64,000 nucleotides of DNA from Adiantum capillus-veneris (Eukaryota > Streptophyta > Polypodiopsida > Polypodiales > Pteridaceae): positions 75,806,410 to 75,870,409 of the forward strand of contig CM043960.1 in the NCBI GenBank assembly GCA_014529385.2, written 5' to 3'. The position numbers were made by a program, and so were the translations under genes. The notes under the pieces were generated by a model. The model was given only the letters and a program-made list of their open reading frames with translations, ran no database searches and was not told the origin of the DNA. This document shows, piece by piece, positions 32,872 through 44,717 of this stretch. Numbering within the stretch: the stretch's first letter is position 1; the number at the start of each line of letters is the position of its first letter.

Positions 32872-34010
32872 GTGCACGGGTAGCATTACGTGCACTCCAT
32901 TCTAGGGGGTGCCCGTGTACGTGCTCTCATGCTCTCTCTTGCTTTCTATCTCTCTTAGATCGATCTCCTTTTGGATTATGTGTGTATATGATATTTCAGG
33001 TATGCAGATTTATTGATTATGCCGATTGTAGTATGCTATTTTGTATATTTGCAGGGACTCCATGCTCTCAACTATTGCAGGGGTGGCTATGCTTCTATGG
33101 ACATGTGATTGTTTATTTTGACATGTAAAGGAAGTCCTTCATATTCTCAGGCATCTTGGGTTCTCATGCTCCATGACATGACAAAGGGGACCAACGACCT
33201 CCTTGAAGAGGCAATGATACCTCCCCCATACATCATTTTATAAAGTGCTCATAGCCACCAAGCTCACATATCTTATAGTGTATTGGAATGGTGCCCATCT
33301 GTTTGTCTTTGTTCTTAGAGCCTGTGAGTATATCCCTGATATAAACTTGTATGTAAGGAGAGGTGTGTATCCATAGCATGTGATTGAGCAATGAACCCAT
33401 CCATGGGAATGTGTAAAAAATGAATGTGGTAAAACACCATCTTTGACTTAAAGGGATTGGTGGTTGGATCCATATCCTCTCCATCTCAATCCTCAAGAAT
33501 CAATGTCCATTCGATGCCAACTTATCCAAGTAATACCAACACTCTTTGTTTCCCTCTTGTGCTAGGTTTTTAGAAGAGATCATTACGAGCCAAGAAACTC
33601 TCTTGTGAGGGGGCTCTCATAATCTTTGTAAGAAAGTCACAGCTCTTAAGAGTGACTCCAACACCATAATTGCTTCCCCCAACTTTGCTCTGATAATAGA
33701 ATGCATGCTATAGGGCTTACACCAAATCATGCGCGAAATCATCATGCTCAGTACTTGCTCGAGGCTATCCCAACCATGATAACAATCCCTCTCATGGCGA
33801 GTATGATCCATAAGTGGGCAAAGTAGTCTATGGTATAGGCTGCATATCGTAAGACCTCTACTCCATGTCCAATGCTTGAAAAAACCATTTGCTTGGCCAT
33901 GTTCTTTTAAGGGAAAACTAGTTAGCTGGGATTTATGCCAAAATGTAGGGTATTTATAACTGAAATGGACCTTGAAAATCAAGATTCAAGGAAATTACAA
34001 CCGGTTTTAT
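32870..34010. other. no gene recognised
   Basis: Two antisense frames (33233-33496 and 33617-33982) are present, but I recognise no domain in either and they may be chance or decayed transposon frames. The right part may hold the promoter of the SEC24 gene that starts downstream, but no clear TATA box can be assigned. Confidence 0.4.
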
Positions 34011-34282
34011 TTTCAACCACACTACAAATCGGTATACGTGAACAATAAAAGTAGGAGAGGGAGAGAGACGATTGTAGAACCCTTAGAGGAACCTTTAGGC
34101 CTACTACGTATTCCACGCGTTAAAATACACAATGTTGGCTTTTTTGCTTGTGAAGCTGTGCGCAGAGCCGATTCCAATTTAGCGTGGCGCCTGAAGGGCA
34201 ATTTTCTCTGTAGAGCTCTTTGTCGAGGTTTGCCTCTCTGCATGTTACATCGTTCTTCAGATAACCCTACGTTCATCATTAG

Positions 34283-34404
34283 GTAAGATCTCTTCATCTC
34301 TTGCTAGAGCTCAATCTGTGTTGCATCCGCATATTTGATCTAATGGGATCAACCCCATTTATGCTGCATTCAAGCGCCCTTCCTGGTCTTTCTGCTTTGC
34401 ACAG
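34283..34404 (+). other. SEC24: probable 5'-UTR intron of SEC24
   Basis: A canonical donor AG|GTAAGATC at 34283 and acceptor TTTGCACAG|GTC at 34404 bracket a 122-bp T-rich segment upstream of the SEC24 start codon. The intron is inferred from splice signals only, with no transcript evidence. Confidence 0.5.
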
Positions 34405-34459
34405 GTCTTGTTCCATAACCGTTTCTAGTTAGCTTGTCGAAGAAGGCTGTGCTGCAGCC

Positions 34460-37400
34460 ATGACGTCCACTCCGCCCCGTCAGGATGGGGCACCAATGGG
34501 ACCCGATGCAAACTCAGGGAAGACACATTTTTACACACCAGGAACTGCAGGGGCTACATCACAGGTTCCACGGCCAGCACAATATCAAGGGAGGTCTCCC
34601 ATGTCTCAATTCACACCAGATCAAACCGCTGGTTATGCATACAGGCCTCCTCCAAACCAAACACCTGGATTTGTATATAGGCCTCCTAGTACACCAGATC
34701 AAGCTCCTGGTTTTGTGTACAGACCCCCTTCGAGCCAGCCAACATCTACAGGACCCTCAGCACTGCCTGGGGCCCCTCAAAGTCAGTCAGCACTTACAGG
34801 CAGACATTTCCCTTCAACTACATTCGGTCAGCCAGCACCTACAGGACCCTCCCTGAATCAGCCAGCACCAACAGCTGGGCCTCTGCCTTCGACGACATTT
34901 GGGCAGATGTACCAACGTGCAGCCACACCTCCTTCCTTTTTACCTCCTAATACAGCTGCTGCTCCTCCAGTTTCCATGATGCCGCCACAACCTTCCATAA
35001 CCAGCCAAAGTGTGCCTCCCTACAGCAAGAATCCCATGCCGCCGCAACCTTCGATAACCAGCCAAAGTATGCCTCCCTACAGCAGGCCTTTTGCGACACC
35101 ACCTCTTTTGCAGCAGACTTCCGCATCTGCACAAGGTCCCATTACGGGATCAATGCGTGGGAATCAGTCAGGCATTCCTGGGCCATTTCCCTTATCTCAA
35201 AAGTCTACCTCTTCAAACCAAATGTTGCCTCCTGGGTCAGTTCAGCCCACTTCAGTAACGGTGCCACCTTTGCCTGGCATTTATCAAGCAAATCAGAATG
35301 CCTTAGGCCCGTATCCATCAGCTTCAATGGGTTCTTCAATGAGTCAAGCACCACCCCTTTTTCCACCTGGTCAAGCATCAAATCCGATGACTTCAGTTGG
35401 GCCCAATTCACAAGTAGCAACTAGTTCATTCTCTTCGCCACCAAATGCATCAAGGACAGCTCCTGTAAGAGGTCCACCCACGTTTGGTTTACCCCCAACG
35501 TCAATGCCAGGAACTTTTAGGCCCCCTTCTTTGCCCAATTCGGCTCCTGTGGTCCCAGGCTTTCCAGGACAGTTGGGGGCCCAAGGTATCTCCCAAGGAC
35601 AGGGTTTGGCTCATGCAGCTCCCCCTTATCCGCCAGCAATAGGGCCTGCTCAAACTTCATCATTTGGACAGGTAGCCACCCAATCTTCTCAATATCCTCA
35701 GTATGCAGGAGGGCCGCCCTCTCTGGCTTTGGATGGACAATTGAATAGGGGTACTTTCCCTTATCCTGGAGCAGCTCCTCCTTTTCAAAGTGTGCAGGGA
35801 TTGGTAGAAGAATTCCAATCCCTCTCCATGGTAACTGCCCCTGGATCCATGGAGTCAACTGTTGATGTAAATGCTCTGCCTCGACCTGGAGCAGAAACAG
35901 AGTATCCGGCCTCATTATCTCCTGCTAGTTCTCATGGGAGATATTTCCGTTTAACATGTAGTTCACTGCCAAACTCTCAATCGCTGGCTGCCAGGTGGCA
36001 TCTTCCTTTGGGAGCAGTTGCGCACCCCCTTGCCCAACCCCCTGAAAATGTAGGTGCAATGTTTTTGTGAATTGCTGATGCACATCATTTTCTTGGCTTA
36101 TAAGTGCGTTCATCTATTTCCAGGAAGAGGTTCCTGTTATAGACTTTGGCTCATCCGGTATAATTCGCTGTCGCCGCTGCCGAACTTATATAAATCCTTT
36201 TGCAGTTTTCACAGACAATGGGAGGCGGTGGAAATGCAATTTGTGCAGCTTAAACAATGAAGGCATGTTTTTTGTGGCTCTGAAGAAATCTCAAATTTAT
36301 TACAGTTAGGTTTTCAACCAGGTTCTTTTGTAGAATTGAGCTGACATGCGTTATGCTGATGCAGTTCCGTCTGAATATTATTGCCCTGTTGATCAGACTG
36401 GAAGGCGAACAGATGCCAATGAGCGCCCTGAGTTATGTCAAGGCAGTGTAGAATTTATTGCTCCGGCTGAGTATATGGTTCGACCTCCCATGCCACCAGT
36501 TTACTTCTTCCTTATTGATGTATCTTCATCTGCAATCAAGACTGGAATGCTGCAGGTAGCAGGAGACCCTAGTGTGTAGACTGCTTGATTTCTATTGTTC
36601 GTTATGTGCAGAAGACCGAACAGTTGAAGTGTATGGTGTTTATGGAATGGTTTTTGCAGATTGCAGTAGATACAATAAGGTCCTGCCTTGACAAGCTTCC
36701 AGGATATCCAAGAACTCAAATTGGTTTCTTAACCTTCGATAGTACTTTGCATTTTTACAGCTTAAAGGTGAGTTTTTGGTACATTTGCAATTTATGGACA
36801 TGTGAAAATTTGACTTTTTGATTGATGGAGATCTTGCGCTGGTTTGATTCCATGGCAGTCCACGTTGACACAACCTCAAATGATGGTAGTTGCAGACCTT
36901 GATGATCCGTTTTTGCCGATGCCTGATGATCTTTTGGTAAACCTCTCAGAGTCCAGAGCTGTAGTTGAAGCCTTACTAAACAGTCTTCCCTCCATGTTTA
37001 AAGACAATTTGAATGTAGAGTCAGCTGTTGGCCCATCATTACGAGCAGTTTTCATGATTATGGTAAAATTTATCTTCGTTTTAGTTAATTTTGAGCAAGT
37101 ATATGTAGGAACATTGATCAGCAACTTATTTGATTGCTTGACTGTTCTTTGTCTGGTGCAGAGTCAACTTGGAGGCAAGTTGTTGTTTTTCCAAAGCACA
37201 TTACCTTCTTTAGGTGTAGGCAGGTTGAAGATTCGGGGTGATGATCCACGGGTGTATGGGACTGATAAAGAGGCTTCTTTGCGGAATCCTGACGATCCTT
37301 TTTACAAACAAATGGCAGCTGATTTTTCAAAAGTGCAAATAAGTGTCAACCTTTATGCATTTGGAGATGGCTACATGGATCTGGCATCATTAGGTTTGAT

Positions 37401-38813
37401 TTGTAGAGTTGGGTTTTCCTTGATGTGGATCTATACATCCTTCAAATATTCAACATGATATTTTGGCTTTGGTAGGTACGTTAGCAAAATACACGGCGGG
37501 GCAGATTTACCATTACCCTTTGTTTCAGCTCCATCTACATGGAGAGAAGTTTAACTATGAACTTGCTAGGGACCTAACAAGAGAGACAGCATGGGAGGCT
37601 GTGCTGAGAATTCGCTGTGGAAAAGGTGAGCACTTATTTTAATCAAGCAAGCGGCTGTGCTGCCATCACTTAGAATGTATATTCTTCATTCTCTTGTTTG
37701 GTGCTTCGCAGGTATGAGATTCAGCACTTACCACGGGCATTTCATGCTGCGCAGCTCTGACCTTATGGCGCTTCCGGCGGTCGATTGCGATAAGGCTTTT
37801 GCAATGCAACTGACGCTTGAAGAAACACTTTTGACTACACAGACGGCCTATTTTCAGTCTGCTTTGCTGTATCCTCGCCTGGTTGAGACTGTAGGGCTAA
37901 TATTTTATTGTCAGAGAATGCAATTTTCCATTTGTTGGGTCTAGTTATTGCTAGTTAGTCTTAGAGTAGCTCCAGATAAGGTGGTGTTTGTTTTTAACAT
38001 TCCTCTAAAGGTATACCTCCTCCAATGGTGAGAGACGCATCCGTGTGCATACAGCTGCTGCTCCGCTTGTTTCAGACTTGAATGAAATGTACCGTAGTGC
38101 AGACACTGGTGCGATTGTGATGTTGATGGGAAGGCTAGGTATGCCTTATGTTTTACCCTGGTGAGTAGTGCTATTTCTGTTTGTTTAGGTGTTGATTGGA
38201 TGGTGTTCTTGCGTGCAGCACTAGAGAAATCGCTCGTCTCAAAGCTAGAGGAAGTGAGACAGCAAATAGTGCAGGCCAAGCTAGTTCGTGCCCTGCGCGA
38301 GTATCAAAATATGTTTGGTGTACAACATCCGTTAACTGGAAGGCTTATCTATCCCGAATCTCTTAAGCTTTTACCACTCTATTGTCTTTCCCTGTACAAA
38401 TGCCTGGCATTACGTGGAGGATATGGTAATGCAACGTTAGATGAGCGCCTCTCTGCTAGTTTTGACATGATGGTGATGTCTGTTCCTCGTCTTTTGACTC
38501 TTCTGTATCCGACCATGTTTCGGTTGGATGAATGTCTTTCAAGGGTATGGTCCGACAACATCCCTCAACACGCTTTACTTGAAGTGAAATTTGATTCGTT
38601 TTGAAGCTAATGGGTTTGCTTATTTTGAAGGGTGGTGTGGATGTGAAAGCCGTACAACCCCTGCCGCTCACAGCTGAAAAGCTTGATTCTCGTGGTGCCT
38701 TCCTATTTAACGATGGTTTGCAACTTATTGTTTGGGTAGGAAGTGTGATGCCGGTTGAATTTTCAGTTCAATTGCTGGGGATTGAGGCTGTGCAAAGTGG
38801 GGACCTCAGCAAG
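34460..38813 (+). CDS. SEC24: SEC24, COPII coat cargo-adaptor subunit (11 coding exons, 3' end not found)
   Basis: SEC24 pairs with SEC23 in the inner COPII coat and selects cargo for export from the endoplasmic reticulum. Exons: 34460-36049, 36124-36262, 36365-36555, 36660-36767, 36859-37062, 37162-37393, 37476-37625, 37712-37868, 38011-38138, 38219-38544, 38631-38813; they join in phase for 1136 codons. Residues 1 to about 455 are disordered and rich in Pro, Ser and Gln, with repeated PGFVYRPP and PPQPSITSQS words. The zinc finger is C546, C549, C568, C571. The trunk follows (PPMPPVYFFLID, DLDDPFLPMPDDLLVNL, FYKQMAADFSK), then beta-sandwich and helical segments (CGKGMRFSTYHGHFMLRS; RLIYPESLKLLPLY). 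The gelsolin-like end stops at GDLSK. In plant homologues roughly 80-90 further residues follow; I cannot find them. Assigned from homology to land-plant SEC24A-type proteins. Confidence 0.95.
36263..36364 (+). other. SEC24: SEC24 intron 2 with GC-AG ends
   Basis: Conserved reading through LNNE-VPSEYY requires exon 2 to end in GAAG at 36262. The intron then begins GCATGT rather than GT and ends TGATGCAG at 36364. GC-AG introns are a known minority class. All other introns of this gene have GT-AG ends. Confidence 0.8.
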
Positions 38814-40183
38814 GTATGCTTACATATAACTGCCTTTTTGTTAGGTTTACTGTTTTATTCCAATCATACAGAGAGAAAGGTCTGCTTTTGTTTAACAGTA
38901 GTTTTAGTTTTACAAGTTTCACGGCTGTCTTTGTGATATAAGTTTGAGCTACAAAAGTCACTAATGTTTCTCAGATAGTGCATTGGTTCAATGAATCTTT
39001 GATATCACTATAACCACTATGGACGAGTGATTAGATAAAGCACATGGTACACTACTACAATATGTGATAATGAATAATTAGTGCTGCACAATTTGAAGTA
39101 AACTTAACTACAAAAAGCGCGAAGGGAGAGAAAAGAAGAAGATGTTGTAGCGTGATTCTCTTGGACAAGAGAGATTGGTGGCGTGGCACCCTTTTGGGTA
39201 ATTTTTTCCTTTATTGATGATCACAAAGGTACAACCGCCAGGAGGTGCTCCTCTGGAATTGCTGGCAAGTTGATCTACAGAGCCATCCTGGCCAAATGGT
39301 CGCCATGTCATCAATGCGATTTGCAGTGTGTTTTGCAAGAACCTCAGCCTCCTCATCATTGCGTAGGTTTTTAGGGTTTGTAACTTTTTGGTCTGGCCTC
39401 TTTGTGTTCAGTGGCCACTATAAGGTCAATGGCCACCTTATGGTCGTGCACGCCATCACATTTGTGACACCTCTCCCTCTTGGAAAGAGAGTAATCGCCC
39501 TCGATTTTGCCTACGAAACAGGCGAAGGACAAAAACTAGCTCAGTAGACATTGACTCCATGCACCCTTGCACTAGACTCCGCACATCTAGCACATGCACA
39601 AAGACTCTAGTCAATCACGTCATCATCCTCGTGGAGATCTCAGATATGAATCATGATCCTTGTAGCTTATTTAGCATTCACATCAAGACTGCTGATCTTT
39701 TTACGGAGGATTCCTTTGCTATGCATAGAGAGAGACCAGCAGGGTCTACGACGTGTGCAATCAGGGATTTTGCAGGGTGTTTGCATATGGAGTTGGATCA
39801 AATGCTAGCTATTGCTTCGGATTTCTATGAGCACTTCTTCACAATAGAGGTAGTCACTCCAGAGGTTTTGTAGGCTAGAGATCAAGTCTCGCACTTTCAT
39901 GAAGTGGCGAGGGACTTCACGAGGAGGCAAGTGACGATAGACACGTGCCTTCACTTGGTGGCTCCTTTTTTCTTGGATGAGTTGGGAGATGCAGTGCACA
40001 ATTTGGCTCATTCTTTGTACTGCTGATGATGGTCTTAGTAGAGATTTTTTCACGACTTATTGGGATTTAGTATAACTGTGGCTATTAAGAGGTTGCCAAG
40101 GTATATATTTGATACGGTGTCGTGATGCTCCGCATCCACAAGGTGAAGTTGAGACAGGTTACAGGATTTTAGGCATTATCATC
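38814..40183. other. no gene recognised downstream of SEC24 exon 11
   Basis: The donor GTATGCTT follows exon 11 directly, so an intron probably begins here, but I see no segment coding for the conserved gelsolin-like tail or the C-terminal helix. Frames at 39108-40053 carry no recognisable domain and may be decayed transposon sequence. Confidence 0.45.
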
Positions 40184-40785
40184 TGTAACGGGCTTGGACA
40201 CTCCAAGCGAGAAATCAATAGCAACACACGAAGAGAAATTTCAAAATCACTGAACTTTAATAGAAAGAGAGCGAGAGTCGACACGCCCCGACGGAGTTTT
40301 GTGTCCAGAGGTATTGGCCCCAAAGACTGGCTCCCCTTTCAGTATTTCTTTTTATATTAATCTTTGAGCAAAGTACAATTCCCATGAGTGCTCGCTCTCA
40401 GACTCTGTGTCCAGATGCTCTGAGAAGTGAGGCCCTTAGGGCTCTTTTATTCTTACAAGGGATGCCCCAAAGGCAGTTTATCCCAAAAGCATCTTGCCCA
40501 AAAACTGCCCAAACTGTAGTTAGCTGAATTTGTGAAAATTCGTACAATTGCCACGTCAGCATGTTAGTGCGAATTGCGGACGTTTGTACAGTTGCCACAT
40601 CATCAGCCGATTAGCGCACGTTTCGGACAATCCGGAGAGTTTGCCACGTGATCAGCTAGTTAGCGCACTTTTTGGATAGTCCGGACAGTCTACCACGTCA
40701 TCAATCCGTCATACAGCTTCCACGTCATCTACTGTTGCTGTTGCTGTGTGTCCGGGTAGTACTGCCACATCATCATTTTGTGACA
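40184..40785 (-). mobile_element. solo LTR (602 bp) with TCATC target-site duplication
   Basis: Ends are TGTAACGG...TTGTGACA, and the segment is flanked by TCATC on both sides (40179-40183, 40786-40790). The minus strand carries the shared LTR block (40311-40359). At about 40545-40735 it holds a minisatellite of roughly 45-50 bp units built on GCCACGTCATC and TTAGCGCAC words. No internal region is present, so this is a solo LTR. Confidence 0.9.
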
Positions 40786-40829
40786 TCATCCCTCTCAGAA
40801 GGATTATTGGTACTTGTTGTCGCCTTGGC

Positions 40830-41335
40830 ATTTCAAAATTAACAATGCTTTGCTTTGATATGTACGTCAAATGTGTTGCTTGGGAGTTTACTTCCAGAAT
40901 GTCCTCTCTTGGAGTACAGTGCTTGCAGGGATATGCTTGGCATGGCAGTGGCAAGGAAGTAATCAAGGCCGTTATAGGAAGATGTGTGCTCGACATAGGA
41001 AGATGTGCTCGACAATGCTTTGGCCGATATTTATCCCAAATGTGGCGCACTTCAAGAAGCACAACAAGTTTTTAAGGACATTTTGTTCGACAAAAGAGAG
41101 CCATCAATCCGTTTTTTTCATTGACAAGAGCTATTGGAGAGCGTATTGTGACGGGCAATGCTTTGGTTGATATGTAGTCAAATGTGGTGAATTTCAGAGG
41201 GCACACTAAGTGCTTGAGGAGCTTCTTATTCGGAATGCTATCTCTTGGAGCGCATTGATTGCGGCATATGCCAACATAGCTGTAGTAGGGAAGCTTTGAA
41301 CTACTTTAACTGGAGAGAAGGGAAGGCCTTTTTTG
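40830..41335 (+). pseudogene. PPR-protein pseudogene fragment
   Basis: Translations in shifting frames give decayed pentatricopeptide motifs: DMYVKC, NVLSWSTVLAG then GYAWHGSGKE, NALADIYPKCGALQEAQQVF and CGEFQRAH with NAISWSALIAAYA. These match the L/S/P repeats of plant organellar RNA-binding PPR proteins. Stops and frameshifts are frequent, so no product is expected. 41336-41865 shows no recognisable gene. Confidence 0.75.
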
Positions 41336-41865
41336 GGCTAGATTTGATTGTGGACATGTGTATAGAATATTTTGGCAAGGAGGAAAAAAAATGTGTAGCA
41401 GAATAGAGCGCTTTGATTTGGAGCTAGTTGGGAACAAATTGATGCATGCGAAGAAACGGCTTGCCACATCATCAAGAAGGAAGAGGTTCCGTGCTGTGCT
41501 TCTGCTTGCAAGTGAACAAAGCAATTTTTACAAAAAAAACATTGAGGGGAATTATGAGCAGGTTTTAGGGAACGAGCTGCAGCAAGGGAGAGATTTACGT
41601 GCCGTGCATTAGATCCGCAAGCAACCAAGTCATAAAAAGCTTTTGAAGGGAGGTTTTTTTGAAGTAGATATATGAGAGGAAGTGCGGCTTCTCTCCTTTC
41701 CGGCCTTGGAGGAGAGTTTTTATAAGAGGGGCAGATTTTGGGGAGAAGAACAGTGAGTTATTTTTTTCCTTTATTGTGTACCCCGTAGAGCAAAAGCGAT
41801 TAGTGAGGGAGAAGAGGATATAGCAAAGAAGTGTTTTGCAAGTTTGATGGTTGATCTTTTCTTTA

Positions 41866-42056
41866 ATCAAGGCCATCATAGGAAGATGTTGTGCTCGGCA
41901 ATGCTTTGGCCGATATTTATGCCGAATGTGGTGCACTTCGAGAAGCACATAAAGCTTTAAGGACATTTTGGTCGTCAAAACAGAGCCCTGGGTTGGTTTT
42001 TTCATCGACAAGAGCTAGTGGAGAGCATATTGTGATGGGCAATGCTTTGAGCACAG
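41866..42056 (+). pseudogene. second PPR fragment, duplicate of part of 40970-41170
   Basis: Gives LGNALADIYAECGALREAHKAL, a PPR motif, and is a diverged direct duplicate of the segment near 40970-41170, including the downstream words GACAAGAGCTA and GGGCAATGCTTTG. A 13-bp perfect inverted repeat, GGGCAATGCTTTG / CAAAGCATTGCCC, follows at about 42037-42083. Confidence 0.7.
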
Positions 42057-42179
42057 TATCGGGTGAGGACCAAAGCATTGCCCAAAGCATTTCCTCACCT
42101 TTCTCAGAATATGCTCCTTTCTTTTTAATTAGCTTGCCTTGTTTTTTCTTAATTTTAACAATGGGTGACCCTTCAATGG

Positions 42180-42385
42180 CCTTCAAGGTGCAAGCATAGG
42201 TGAATGCATTGGATAAAGGCCTTCCCTTCCCTCCAATTAAAGTAGCTCAAAGCTTCCTTGCCACAGCTATGTTGGGCATATGCTGCAATCAATGTGCACC
42301 AAGAAACAACATTTCAAATAAGAAGCTTCTCAAGCACTTATTATGCCCTTTGAAGTTCATCAGGTTTGACTACATATCATGAACC
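42180..42385 (-). pseudogene. third PPR fragment, inverted relative to 41163-41335
   Basis: Its reverse complement aligns with 41163-41335 and reads in part as LIAAYAQHSCGKEALSYF, a PPR tail. Plus-strand fragment, spacer and minus-strand fragment together form a large imperfect palindrome of PPR-derived DNA. Confidence 0.7.
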
Positions 42386-42696
42386 AATCAACCTTGGCAA
42401 TGAAAAATTGAATGTGTATACAATGGAGGCAAGGGGTTGCTTATATAGCAATCCCAGTAAATTGCCCTACCCAAGACTTTGACAAATAAGTAAAATAAAT
42501 ACCTAAAAGCCAAGCTAAATAATGGGATCACATTGGCAGTTCACTTGAGATGCCTAAACTTTAACACCAACGTGGTGGTCCACTCTTCTTTTCAGGAGAG
42601 AAGCCTCGACTAAGTGGTTAAAGTTCAAACGGCTCTTTATTTCTTCTTGGTTGACTCAGGAGTACGAATGAGATGTGAGGAGTCAAGACCGCTTGG
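42386..42696. other. no gene recognised
   Basis: A short AT-rich stretch between the PPR pseudogene and the first gypsy gag fragment, with no motif that I recognise. Confidence 0.4.
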
Positions 42697-43328
42697 ATCC
42701 ATCTTCGGATGACCAAGGTTGACACTTTGGATGCTTATTGTGAAAGATTTTGGGATGCTTTTCTACCGACCTCTTCTTTTAAGAAGGTCACTTTCAAGGA
42801 GCAAATCAAACGGTTTTGCTGTGAACTTCCTAAAGAGATCCGAGATTACTGCCTTGAGCAGAAGTCCGAGTCCATACAACAATTGATGTACATGCTAAGT
42901 GGGGATTCTCTATACATTCGGGTATACTGACTTACCCCACTGATGAAGTTTTGACGCCAAGGACGGGACAAAACGCAACAAATGAACAATAGAAGAAAGA
43001 GGAAGTTGCAGAAAAAGGACGCACGACCCCGATTAATCGAGGAACAGAGAGCAAATTATCTCAAAGAGGGAAAGTGCTTTGACTGCGGGGAACAAGAACA
43101 CATCTTTGCAAGGTGCCCCCAAAAGGCGCAGCGAGAACAATCAGAAGGTAGGCCAGAGAGCCCTAGAGAAGCAGAAGAACGTGGCAGAAAAGGAAAGATA
43201 AAAGCAGGACTAATACCAGATTGTATGGGGACCGATCCGAGTCAGATGGACGAAAGCACAAAACTTTACCACGCATGGGACAAAGTAAGAGATCAAGAGT
43301 GCTCTCGCATAGGAGATGAAGCACAATA
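42697..43328 (+). pseudogene. Ty3/gypsy gag fragment with zinc knuckle
   Basis: The first frame (42709-42930) resembles retrotransposon Gag (LDAYCERFWDAF, FKEQIKRFCCELPKEIRDY). It is broken, and a second frame (42982-43328) carries CFDCGEQEHIFARC, a CX2CX4HX4C knuckle. No LTR or protease follows before the next element's gag at 43345, so this is an orphan fragment. It could belong with the RT fragment at 48347-48660, which would put the intervening element inside it. No target duplication proves this. Confidence 0.7.
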
Positions 43329-43344
43329 AAGGAAAGCCGGAGAA

Positions 43345-44182
43345 CATGTCTTCTCACAGTACCTCTCAGAATCCTCAAAACCCATAGAATGGTAAGAACA
43401 TAACTCTTCTAGCCAATCTTCCTCTAATCCTTTGGAAAAGAACTCTCAAAATGAAATTAAGGGTAAAGCTAAAGCACCTGCTAAACCTTAAGCTAACCCC
43501 GGATGAAAAAGCTGCACAAGGAATTATAGAAGGATACATAACGGTAGCAGGACAAGTCATTTATTCTAAGGAAGGTTGATGTTATCAATGTCATGTCAAG
43601 GGTCATGTAAAGAAAACATGTCCTAAGAATGAATCCAACAAAGCTAACGAACCCACAAAACCCACATCCTCTGTTAATGCCATAAATGAGAACACTCGTG
43701 TGTCCCAAGTTTCTCATGATCCTCTAGTTGATGAGTCTCTCATGAAGTGTTATGGTGATGCGAATGTGATCTTGTTTGATTCAGGCAGTATGCATGATGT
43801 GATTGGTGACTCTCCTGTAGATAGAGCCCGCTTGGAGGTTAGCGAGACATCTCCTCTCGAGGTGTCGGGCTTCGCTCTCGGTATGGACTCTCTCATTACA
43901 CGAGAGTGCCTCGATGTGTTATTTACTATTCAACAAGCGTCCTTCCGTCGGAAATTTGTAGTGTCTCCTCTTTTAGGATGTGATATGATTTTCGGCATTA
44001 GATGGTTTCGTGAGCATAACCCTCTCATTGATTGGGCAGACAATACTCTCGACCCCACTTTTTGCGTGCGTTTGGTGAACGGTGCGACACTACGCCACTT
44101 TGTTTCATCCGCATTGCATGCACAGTTATTTAGGCAGAATAGTGTTTTCCCAGTTACTCTACATGTGTTGGAAGTGGTTTGA
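43345..44182 (+). pseudogene. gag C-terminus and aspartic protease (plus copy)
   Basis: The gag end (KLTPDEKAAQGIIEGYIT, then knuckle CYQCHVKGHVKKTC with intact CX2CX4HX4C spacing) contains stop codons, including one just before the knuckle. The protease part is open from about 43700 to 44182. It shows ILFDSGSMHDVI (Asp in FDSG), LEVSGFALGMDSLI and the flap-to-end region GCDMIFGIRWF and HNPLIDW typical of retropepsins. It is closely related to the minus-strand copy at 50519-50928. Confidence 0.82.
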
Positions 44183-44245
44183 GGAATTTCCTCCTCGGAG
44201 ATTCTTGAAGAAGGTAAATCCACGACCATACCCGAAGTTGGAGCA

Positions 44246-44428
44246 TTGAAGTCGCCACAGATCACTTTGCGTCGCTTTCGGCGCGGCCCAAAGAAGCAAG
44301 CATTGCAAACCTTCATGAAGTTCAAGTATCGCACAGAGTGGGCGGTGAAGAGTTCTTCGCAAGATTCCAGGAGTTGTTTGGCGGACTACAAGGAAGCCAT
44401 GCAACTCGGTTTCAGTACCTCACTTTGA
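44246..44428 (+). pseudogene. terminal frame of unknown function before the polypurine tract (plus copy)
   Basis: A 60-residue frame containing RRFRRGPKKQALQTFMKFKYRT-type basic sequence and ending FSTSL-stop exactly at the polypurine tract. The minus-strand copy ends its last frame in the same way. No known domain is recognised. The longer version is at 49505-50515. Confidence 0.6.
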
Positions 44429-44717
44429 AAAGGAGGGGATGTCATGTGGACATCTAACCCTATGTGCATGTGGACAAGCTATCTCAGGTCTAGGGTTCAG
44501 GTCAGCTTAGGAAGTGTTCTGGCACCTTTGTGAGCGTGTGCGCAGGCCGTGCCATGTCCAGGCACTTAGAGTAGTTGCATATCCTCTGGTTGCACACAAC
44601 ATGATCATAAACATGACATTTAGTACCCATCATGAGCATTATACAGTGCATAGAACCCTTTTTCCCAATTTACACATTTTTCACTTATTTATTAATAAGT
44701 GACTTTTGTTGGAAAAG

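Noticed and set aside
33233-33982. Two minus-strand frames upstream of SEC24 as possible genes
   Set aside because: No recognisable domain, no clear splice or start context. Noted only as unassigned sequence.
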